Source of the DNA: an uncultured Collinsella sp.
Lineage (GTDB): Bacteria > Actinomycetota > Coriobacteriia > Coriobacteriales > Coriobacteriaceae
Direction of reading: 5' to 3'
Assembly (NCBI GenBank): GCA_900759045.1
Contig: CAAETU010000062.1
Coordinates: 44,193-108,192, forward strand
DNA length: 64,000 nucleotides
Shown here: positions 40,963-48,021 of the stretch, in pieces
Position numbering within the stretch: the stretch's first letter is position 1
How the letters are laid out: every line of letters begins with the position of its first letter
Notes under the pieces: generated by a model
Told to the model about the DNA's origin: nothing
What the model saw: the letters and a program-made list of their open reading frames with translations, nothing else
Databases searched by the model: none
Translations under genes and position numbers: made by a program

Positions 40963-42978
40963 CTACATCACCTCCGCGTGAGGGGTCAAACCATTTGCCT
41001 TGAGCACCTCGTCGGGGAGCTCGGAATAGAAGTGCTCGGTGCCGGGCACGCGCTTGAAGACCGGACGGGTGTCCAGGCCAATACGCGGATGGCTCGAGCG
41101 GGGCGCGAAGCGATCGCCCTTGGGGAAATCGCGCGGGCTCGGAACGGCGCCGGGCACCTGGTGCAGGCGACCCGAACCGCTCTCGATGGACAGAACGGAA
41201 CCCAGAAGACCGCGGGTGTACTCGTGGATCGGGTTGGTGAGCAGCTCCTTGGTGGGTGCCTGCTCGATAACCTGGCCAGCGTACATAACCGTGATGTTAT
41301 GGGCAACCTCGGCGACCAGAGCCAGGTCATGCGAAACGAAGATCATGGCAAAGCCGAGCTTGGCCTGAAGATCGTTGAGCAGCTTGATGACCTGCTTCTG
41401 GACGGTAACGTCCAGAGCGGTCGTGGGCTCGTCGCAGATGACCAGCTTGGGGTCGCGGGTAAGGGCCATAGCGATCAGGACACGCTGACGCTGGCCGCCG
41501 GAAAGCTCGTGCGGATAGCTCTCGAGCGTGCGCTTGGGATCGAGGCCGACGAGCTCCAGGAGCTCCTCGGCGCTGCGGGTTCCGCCGCGCTTGGTGAGCT
41601 GCTTCATCTGGGCAGAGATGAGCATGGAGGGATTAAGCGAGGACAGGGCGTCCTGATAGACCATAGCGATATCGGTACCGCGCAGGCCGAACCACTCCTT
41701 CTTGCTCATCTTGAGCAGGTCGCGACCCTCCCAGAGAACCTCGCCGGAAAGATGCTCGTCATCGTCGGTCAGGCCCATGATGGCCAGCGTGGTGATGGAC
41801 TTACCGCAACCGGACTCGCCCACCAGGCCCATGGTCTGACCAGGACGGACGTCAAAGTTGACATGGTCGACGACGTTGATATCACCGTGATGCTCAAACT
41901 GGATGCAGAAGTCACGGACCGAGAGAATCGGCTCAACGGACTCGTCGGGCACGTGGCGATCGTCACGCTTGAGCTCGACATCGCGCAGGGCGCCAAGGCG
42001 AGCGGAGAGGGACTGGGCCTGCTCCTTGTAGGCGCGAACGGGGTCGGAGACCAGCAGGTCGGCCTCGCGACGCTTGGAGGAATCGGTAGGATCCAGGGCA
42101 GCGGAGGGAGCAGCGGCCATGGCGTCGGTAATGCCCTCGGAGAGGATGTTGAGCGCCAGGCAGGTGATCATGATGGCCAGGCCCGGGAACAGCGCCTGCC
42201 ACCAACGGCCGGCGAGCACGCCGCCGCGGGCGTCGGCGAGGATGTTGCCCCAGGTAGCGGTGGGCTCCTGGATACCAGCGCCGATGAAGGTCAGCGAGGC
42301 CTCGAAGATGATGGCGTCGGCGACCAGGGTAACGGTGAAGACCATGATCGGGGCGATGCAGTTACGCAGAACATGCTTGATCAAAATCCACGGAGCCTTG
42401 GCGCCGGAAACGATGACCGCGCGGACATAGTCCTCGCCGTACTCGGACACGATGTTGGCGCGCACGATACGGGCAATCTGCGGAGTGTACATAAAGCCGA
42501 TGGCGAAGATGATCGACGGCACGGAGTTGCCCAGGATGGAGACGAAGACGGCCGCGAGGGCGATGCCCGGGATGGACATGATGATGTCCAGGATACGCAT
42601 GATCGTCTCGGAGACGGCCTTGCGCGAAACCGCTGCAAGGGCGCCCACGACCGAGCCGCAGACCAGAGCCATGGCAGTGGCGCCAAAGCCGATAATCAGC
42701 GAGTAACGACCACCGTAGAGCATACGCGACAGAATGTCGCGACCCTTATCGTCGGTACCGAAGATAAATCCGTTGCCGGGAGCCTGGCGAGCCGTAAAGA
42801 TCTCGACCGGGCTATAGGGGGCAAGAAGGGGCGCCAGGATCGCAGTCAGGGCGACCAGCACCAGCACGACGGCGGCAATCTTAGAAGACAGCGTCATCTT
42901 CTTCCAGCCACCGAGCTTGAGCCCCTTGGAGGCAGCCTTCTCGAGCTGTTCGGTTTGCTTCTCTCGAATCTTTACCAT
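40963..42978 (-). CDS. satC: Fused ABC permease and ATP-binding protein (SatC-like)
   Basis: 671 residues in one reading frame. Residues 1 to about 300 are a DppC-type permease (FGTDDKGRDILSRMLYGGRY, EAA loop AVIVSGAKAPWILIKHVLRN). After a charged linker, about 345 to the end is a DppD-type ATPase (GESGCGKSI, LSGGQRQRVLIAMAL, VICDEPTTALDVT). No frameshift is needed, so the fusion is real. The same fusion is known in the SatABCD sialic acid transporter and in some actinobacterial peptide transporters. Stop and start of satC and satD are adjacent. Confidence 0.87.
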   Translation of the reverse strand: MVKIREKQTEQLEKAASKGLKLGGWKKMTLSSKIAAVVLVLVALTAILAPLLAPYSPVEIFTARQAPGNGFIFGTDDKGRDILSRMLYGGRYSLIIGFGATAMALVCGSVVGALAAVSRKAVSETIMRILDIIMSIPGIALAAVFVSILGNSVPSIIFAIGFMYTPQIARIVRANIVSEYGEDYVRAVIVSGAKAPWILIKHVLRNCIAPIMVFTVTLVADAIIFEASLTFIGAGIQEPTATWGNILADARGGVLAGRWWQALFPGLAIMITCLALNILSEGITDAMAAAPSAALDPTDSSKRREADLLVSDPVRAYKEQAQSLSARLGALRDVELKRDDRHVPDESVEPILSVRDFCIQFEHHGDINVVDHVNFDVRPGQTMGLVGESGCGKSITTLAIMGLTDDDEHLSGEVLWEGRDLLKMSKKEWFGLRGTDIAMVYQDALSSLNPSMLISAQMKQLTKRGGTRSAEELLELVGLDPKRTLESYPHELSGGQRQRVLIAMALTRDPKLVICDEPTTALDVTVQKQVIKLLNDLQAKLGFAMIFVSHDLALVAEVAHNITVMYAGQVIEQAPTKELLTNPIHEYTRGLLGSVLSIESGSGRLHQVPGAVPSPRDFPKGDRFAPRSSHPRIGLDTRPVFKRVPGTEHFYSELPDEVLKANGLTPHAEVM

Positions 42979-42981
42979 AAT

Positions 42982-43938
42982 CTACACCGTCCTGATGCGC
43001 GGGTTGATGAGCAGGTAGAGCATGTCAACCACGATGTTGATGATGATGAAGGCAAGAGCAACGACGATAACGACGCCCTGAACCAGGTTCGCCTCGTTGC
43101 CCTGAACGCCCTGCAGAATCGCGGTGCCCATGCCGGGGAGGTTGAAGATAACCTCGATGACGACGGCGCCGCCCATGAGGTAACCGATCTTAAGACCGAG
43201 GGTGGTGACCGGGGTGATCAGCGCATTGCGAAGAACGTTGATGCCGACGACGACCTTCTCGGGAACGCCGGCGCCGCGAGCCATACGGACATAATCCTTG
43301 TCGAGCTCCTCGACCATGGCGGTACGCACGATACGAGTCATCTGGCCCGTCAGCGGAAATGCCAAGGCGATGGCGGGCATGATCATACGTCCCAGATAGC
43401 CAACCGGATTCGTGGTGAAGTGAGGCAGGGCACCCGATGCCGGGAGCACCTTAAGGTAGGAAGAGAACAGCAGGATCAACAGAACGGCAAGCCAGAACGA
43501 CGGGGTTGCCAAGCCGGCGATGGAAAAGACGCGGATCACTTGGTCCGGCCATTTGTCGCGATACAGTGCCGCGATGACGCCGAGCAAAAACGAAACGACC
43601 GCACCGATGGCAAGACCGATGAAGGTCAGCTGCATCGTGACGGGCAGGGCCGTGGAGATGCGCTTGGCAACGGAGTTGCGAGCAGCGCCATAGGTGCCCA
43701 TGTCGCCATGGATCAAATCGCCCATATAGCGCACGTAGCGCACGGGCCAGGGGTCGTCCAGACCATACTTCTCATGGTACTCGGCAACCGCCTCGGGCGA
43801 GGCACCGTCACCCAACGCCGTGTAGGCGGGGTCGGTCTTGGAGAACGACATAAGGAAGAACACCAGGACGGTGACGCCCAATGCCATGATCGGCAGCGCC
43901 ACAAGACGCCTTCCAATCAAACGTAGCAAGTTGTTCAC
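42982..43938 (-). CDS. satB: ABC transporter permease (SatB-like)
   Basis: 318 residues, DppB-type: first helix in LVALPIMALGVTVLVFFLMS, the YVRYMGDLIHGDMGTYG loop, EAA loop RMARGAGVPEKVVVGINVLR and the C-terminal LPGMGTAILQGVQ. Start is GTG 43938 after AGGGGAGAG. The hairpin at 44001-44032 separates it from satA. Confidence 0.87.
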   Translation of the reverse strand: MNNLLRLIGRRLVALPIMALGVTVLVFFLMSFSKTDPAYTALGDGASPEAVAEYHEKYGLDDPWPVRYVRYMGDLIHGDMGTYGAARNSVAKRISTALPVTMQLTFIGLAIGAVVSFLLGVIAALYRDKWPDQVIRVFSIAGLATPSFWLAVLLILLFSSYLKVLPASGALPHFTTNPVGYLGRMIMPAIALAFPLTGQMTRIVRTAMVEELDKDYVRMARGAGVPEKVVVGINVLRNALITPVTTLGLKIGYLMGGAVVIEVIFNLPGMGTAILQGVQGNEANLVQGVVIVVALAFIIINIVVDMLYLLINPRIRTV

Positions 43939-44000
43939 GTTCTCTCCCCTTTCTTTTGTCGGTAGGACCAACTGGTATATGAGTACGGATACTCATTACA

Positions 44001-44032
44001 AGACCCGAGCGACATCGTTGCCGCCCGGGTCT
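44001..44032. terminator. Hairpin between satA and satB
   Basis: AGACCCGAGCG and CGCCCGGGTCT pair with one mismatch around a 10-nt loop. No good T-run on the minus strand. It has the same position as the oppA-oppB hairpin and would favour excess binding protein. Confidence 0.6.
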
Positions 44033-44095
44033 TTGTTTCAACTATGAGGATACGATCCCAACGACCGACATCCTGCATACAGACTCAAGCGAGTC

Positions 44096-45709
44096 TTACG
44101 CCTTGACGGTCGCAACGCCCCTGAAGGACATGCTCGTCGTGCCGATGCCCTTGAAGCCATCGAGGGCCTCGCCGTTGGGCGCAGTGGACGGATCGTCCCA
44201 GGAAGCGGAGACGGTCTTGACGTGGACAACGGGGTACAGAACGGCGTTGTCGGCAATGATGTCGAAGCACTCGTTCCACTTCTTCTGCTGCTCGTCGCCC
44301 TCGGCGGCAAGAGCCTCGTCCATGAGACCGTGGAGCTTCTGCCACTCAGCGGACTCCTTCCACGGGCAACGGGTCTGCATCCAGACGTTGTCGCCGTACC
44401 ACCAGTTGAGCAGCAGGTCGGGATCAGCGCCGAAGCAGGAAGGATCGCCAGGGGCAAGGAGGATATCGTAGGCCTCGCCGCCGTCGATGGCAGCGTAGGT
44501 GGCCGGCGAGGTATCGGTCTGGATGGTCACATCGAAGCCGAGAGCGTCGAGGTCGTTCTTGACCTGGGCGGCCATGCCCTTAATCTGCTCGTTGTCGGTG
44601 GTGCGCAGGGTGATGGCACCCGGGGTGATGCCGGACTCCTCGATGAGCTTCTTAGCCTTCTTGGCGTCGGTCTTGTACACCGTGGAAGCCTCATGATAGT
44701 TGGTGAAGCTCTTGGGCAGGTAGCAGCTGGCAGCGGTGGCAAGGCCGGCGAAGGTGTTGCTGACCATCTTCTCGGTGTCGAGCGCATACATGACGGCCTG
44801 ACGGACCTTGACGTTGTTCCAAGGCTCCTTGGCGACGTTGAACATGATGAAGCGGGTGCCGAAACCCTGAACGTTATCGATCTTGCAGCCGGCGCTCTCG
44901 AGCTGGTCGACGGCGTCAGCGGTAACGAGCTCCATAACGAGCGTGGAGCCCTCCTGCTGAGCGGTAACGCGAGCGGTGGGGTCGGTCAGGATGCTGTACT
45001 GGATCTTCTTATCCTCGGCAGCATACTCACCGTTGTACTCGGGGTTGGGAACCAGAGTGATCTCGGTATCGGAGATAGAGTCGTACATCCAGGGGCCGGA
45101 ACCGATCGGCTGCTTGGCGCGATCCTCCTCGGTCTGGGTGGCCGGGGTAACGCGGACGATGGCCAGACGATCCTTGAGCAGGGAGAAGTTGGGGACCTTG
45201 GTCTTGACCGTCACGGTGCTGGCGTCCTTGGCCTCGATGGACTCGAAGGGCTGGAAGAACGGAGCATAGGTAGCGGAAGCGGCGCAAGCGGTGTAGGAGG
45301 CAACGACATCGTCAGCGGTGACCTCGGTGCCATCGGAGAACTTGGCGCCCTTGCGGATGGTGACCTCGAAAGTGGTGTCGTCCACAGACTTGGGATCGTC
45401 GGTGGCGAGCTCGTTGAAGGTGCTGTAGTCGTGGTAATCGATGCCGTAGAGGCCCTCGACGACGTGCCAGTTAGCACCCAGGCCCACAGCGGAGCCGGTG
45501 CTGGCGGGATCGAAGCTGGACGGAGCGTAAGCGGAACCAGCGGTGATCACGCCGCCGCCACGGTTAGCGGAATCGGTGGAACCGGAAGCGGAACCCTCGT
45601 CGTTAGAGCTGCCACCGCAGCCGGTGAGACCAAGCCCTGCGACAGCAGCGACGCTGCCGGTGAGGCCGAGGAACGAACGCCTGGACATACCCTTGTTGAT
45701 GATGGCCAT
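44096..45709 (-). CDS. satA: Solute-binding lipoprotein of a peptide-type ABC transporter (SatA-like)
   Basis: 537 residues, SBP family 5. The N-terminus has twin arginines (MSRRSFLGLTGSVAAVAGLG) and lipobox LTGC, so it is a lipoprotein, possibly Tat-exported. Family features: VRQAVMYALDTEKMV and the C-terminal SVSWDDPS-like VKTVSASWDDPST. This is the first gene of the sialate cluster; the substrate (sialic acid) is inferred from the downstream nan genes. ATG 45709 follows AGGAGA. The 365-bp upstream region holds a promoter and a structured leader element. Confidence 0.82.
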   Translation of the reverse strand: MAIINKGMSRRSFLGLTGSVAAVAGLGLTGCGGSSNDEGSASGSTDSANRGGGVITAGSAYAPSSFDPASTGSAVGLGANWHVVEGLYGIDYHDYSTFNELATDDPKSVDDTTFEVTIRKGAKFSDGTEVTADDVVASYTACAASATYAPFFQPFESIEAKDASTVTVKTKVPNFSLLKDRLAIVRVTPATQTEEDRAKQPIGSGPWMYDSISDTEITLVPNPEYNGEYAAEDKKIQYSILTDPTARVTAQQEGSTLVMELVTADAVDQLESAGCKIDNVQGFGTRFIMFNVAKEPWNNVKVRQAVMYALDTEKMVSNTFAGLATAASCYLPKSFTNYHEASTVYKTDAKKAKKLIEESGITPGAITLRTTDNEQIKGMAAQVKNDLDALGFDVTIQTDTSPATYAAIDGGEAYDILLAPGDPSCFGADPDLLLNWWYGDNVWMQTRCPWKESAEWQKLHGLMDEALAAEGDEQQKKWNECFDIIADNAVLYPVVHVKTVSASWDDPSTAPNGEALDGFKGIGTTSMSFRGVATVKA

Positions 45710-45827
45710 GTCTTCTCCTATCAATAGAGAATCTTACTCGGGAGCACCTAGACTTGCCCCCGCGCAACTTGCGGACGATATATACCTTACCTACCGACGA
45801 ACCCAACTGAGGTGCCGCGCTCGGCGA

Positions 45828-45910
45828 CCGATACATACATACGCTTGAACGGTATTTACTACCGTTCACCGAATTCGTTGACAAACGATTCGCCAGACAG
45901 TATGTATCGG
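45828..45910 (-). ncRNA. Candidate structured leader RNA of the sialate operon (three-way junction)
   Basis: In the predicted satA transcript, CCGATACATAC (45910-45900) pairs perfectly with GTATGTATCGG (45838-45828) to form P1. Inside, CGAATCGTT/AACGAATTCG (45892-45870) forms P2, 9 bp with one bulged A and loop TGTC. TGAACGGTA/TACCGTTCA (45868-45846) forms P3, 9 bp perfect with loop GTAAA. The joining segments are 7, 1 and about 7 nt. CTCG/CGAG can extend P1. It lies about 30 nt after the predicted transcription start and 118 nt before ATG. It could be a riboswitch-like or other regulatory RNA. The palindromes could instead be repressor operators. No known class is recognised. Confidence 0.45.
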
Positions 45911-45944
45911 CGAGGTGAGATATCAGTCTTCGTCAACCCGCAGG

Positions 45945-45982
45945 ATAGCAGGGTTGTTCACCATGACTAGTCAAACGTTTTA
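45945..45982 (-). promoter_or_regulatory. satA promoter with AAACGTTTTA operator-like motif
   Basis: On the minus strand TTGACT (45974-45969), an 18-nt spacer and TGCTAT (45950-45945) form a sigma-70-type promoter. TCAAACGTTTTA (45971-45982), a near-palindrome, overlaps the -35 and resembles the palindrome before gap. The remaining upstream part, to the uvrC stop at 46075, shows nothing recognisable. Confidence 0.55.
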
Positions 45983-46074
45983 GCGTTAATAAAACCCGAA
46001 ACCAGCAGGCAATCATGGCGAAATAAATGGTTGAAAATCGCGCAATCATGTATATCAGTTGTTTAGGCTCGTGT

Positions 46075-48021
46075 TTAGCTATCGGAATGGCCAGCCGCCG
46101 CCTCGGCGCGCTCGGCATTCCACGCAACGAGCGCCTCGTGGACCGCCTTGGCAACATCGGCAGGTATGCCGCGAACTTCCGCGATCTCTTGCTCGCTCGC
46201 CGCGCGCAAACGCTTCATCGAGCCAAAATGGCGCATAAGGGCACGTTTTCTGGTGGGTCCCACGCCTGGAACGTCATCGAGTACCGAAACTGTCATGGCT
46301 TTATCACGCAACTCACGATGGAATGTGATTGCAAAACGGTGCGATTCATCGCGCACCTGTTTAATTAGATAGAGCGAAGCAGACCCGGTCGGCAGCACGA
46401 CGGGAGTCTCGTCCCAAGGCACGAAAACCTCCTCATCGGCCTTTGCCAAGCCACAAACTGGTATATCGAGCCCAAGAGCCTCAAGTTGCTTGATCGCAGC
46501 GGTCAATTGCGGCTTACCGCCATCGACAACGAGCAAATCGGGGCGCGAGCCAAAGCGCTCGTCGGCCATGCGCTCGGGAGCATAGCGTCGTCCCAAAACC
46601 TCGGACATCGACACGAAGTCGTTTGCCTCGTCCAATTCGGCCTGAATTTTAAAACGACGGTACTGGCTCTTGTCGGCGCGTCCGTTGGTAAACACCACCA
46701 TCGAGGCGACGGTAAAGGTTCCATGCAGCGTCGAGATATCGAAGCACTCGATACGCATCGGCGGCGCCGGCAGCGCCAGCGCGCTTTCGAGCTCCAGGAG
46801 CGCTTGATTGGTGCGGTCGTCAGCGTACCCCGTTCGCATCATGTAGCGCATGAGGGCATGGCGCGCATTTTTGGATGCCATATCGAGCAAACGGTGCTTT
46901 TCGCCACGCTGCGGCCTATGGAGATGGCAGGAACGCTCGCGCTTGCCTGCAAGCCACTCCCCCAGCGCCTCCGCATCCTCAAGCTCGACAGAGAGGTTTA
47001 TCTCAGCTGGAATATCAGCCGTCTCGTCGTAATAGCGCTTAAGAAAGCCCGACTGGAGCTCTTCCTCGTCAACATCAAGACCCTTGTCAAGAATGAACTC
47101 GCAGGTGCGAACTGTTCGGCCCTCACGCACGACAAAGACGCAAGCGGCGGAGATGGTCTCCTCGCGATAGAAACCGATGACATCGATGTCGACACTGGAG
47201 GGAAAAACGACTTGCTGACGGTCGTCCAGACCCCTGATGACCTCCAAACGACGCTTGACGCGTGCCGCGCGCTCAAAATCGAGTGCCTCGGCGGCATCCG
47301 CCATCTCGGAAGTCAGCTCGTCGACGACATCCTTGCGATGGCCCGACAAAAAGCGCTCGACACGCTTGACGTTCTTGGCATAGTCTGCCGGGGAAATCGC
47401 GCCGACACACGCACCCGGGCCGCGCCCGACATGGTAGTCAAAGCAGGGGCGCCCGTTTTGCGCGCAAATCATATTGACGATGTCTTCCTCGCCCTTGTGG
47501 GACTCGACGATACGACGACAACGACGCCACTCCGCACAGGATGCGGAGCAGATGGGGATAACCTTGCGCAGCGTATCTATCGTCTCACGTGCCGCACGGC
47601 TATCGGTATAGGGTCCAAAATAGCGCGTTCCCGGCTTATGGCGCTCGCGCGTATATTTGATAGCGGGATACAGGTCGCCCTTTGTAATGGCGATAAAGGG
47701 GTAGCTCTTGTCATCCTTGAGGTCGACGTTAAAGTACGGATGGTACTGGCCGATCAGGTTGCGCTCGAGTACAAGCGCCTCATGCTCGGTTTCGACAACG
47801 ATGTAGTCAAAGCTCGCAACCAGTTGCATCATGAGCGGTATTTTTTGGCGCTCATCCTGCAGCGTCACGTACTGGCGCATACGGGAACGCAGGTTTTTCG
47901 CCTTGCCAACGTAGATGACATCGCCCTTGGCATCTTTCCAAAGGTAACATCCGGGCTGCGTGGGAACGCGCGAAACCTGCTCGGCGAGTGTTGGAATGTT
48001 GTCGTGACCGGCCACACGCAC
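46075..48021 (-). CDS. uvrC: Excinuclease ABC subunit C
   Basis: 648 residues: an N-terminal GIY-YIG nuclease (QPGCYLWKDAKGDVIYVGKA), a UVR motif (about residue 205-240), the RNase-H-like endonuclease (IECFDISTLHGTFTVASMVV ... LLVVDGGKPQLTAA) and a C-terminal helix-hairpin-helix pair (DDVPGVGPTRKRALMRHFGS). It makes both incisions in nucleotide excision repair. Start GTG 48021 directly follows the murJ stop codon, so it is cotranscribed with murJ. In most actinobacteria rapZ comes next, here the sialate cluster. Confidence 0.95.
   Translation of the reverse strand: MRVAGHDNIPTLAEQVSRVPTQPGCYLWKDAKGDVIYVGKAKNLRSRMRQYVTLQDERQKIPLMMQLVASFDYIVVETEHEALVLERNLIGQYHPYFNVDLKDDKSYPFIAITKGDLYPAIKYTRERHKPGTRYFGPYTDSRAARETIDTLRKVIPICSASCAEWRRCRRIVESHKGEEDIVNMICAQNGRPCFDYHVGRGPGACVGAISPADYAKNVKRVERFLSGHRKDVVDELTSEMADAAEALDFERAARVKRRLEVIRGLDDRQQVVFPSSVDIDVIGFYREETISAACVFVVREGRTVRTCEFILDKGLDVDEEELQSGFLKRYYDETADIPAEINLSVELEDAEALGEWLAGKRERSCHLHRPQRGEKHRLLDMASKNARHALMRYMMRTGYADDRTNQALLELESALALPAPPMRIECFDISTLHGTFTVASMVVFTNGRADKSQYRRFKIQAELDEANDFVSMSEVLGRRYAPERMADERFGSRPDLLVVDGGKPQLTAAIKQLEALGLDIPVCGLAKADEEVFVPWDETPVVLPTGSASLYLIKQVRDESHRFAITFHRELRDKAMTVSVLDDVPGVGPTRKRALMRHFGSMKRLRAASEQEIAEVRGIPADVAKAVHEALVAWNAERAEAAAGHSDS

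Noticed and set aside
39913..43926. A 1337-codon plus-strand frame across the sat genes
   Set aside because: It spans several well-identified minus-strand genes and shows only low-complexity, charged sequence typical of reverse-complement frames.
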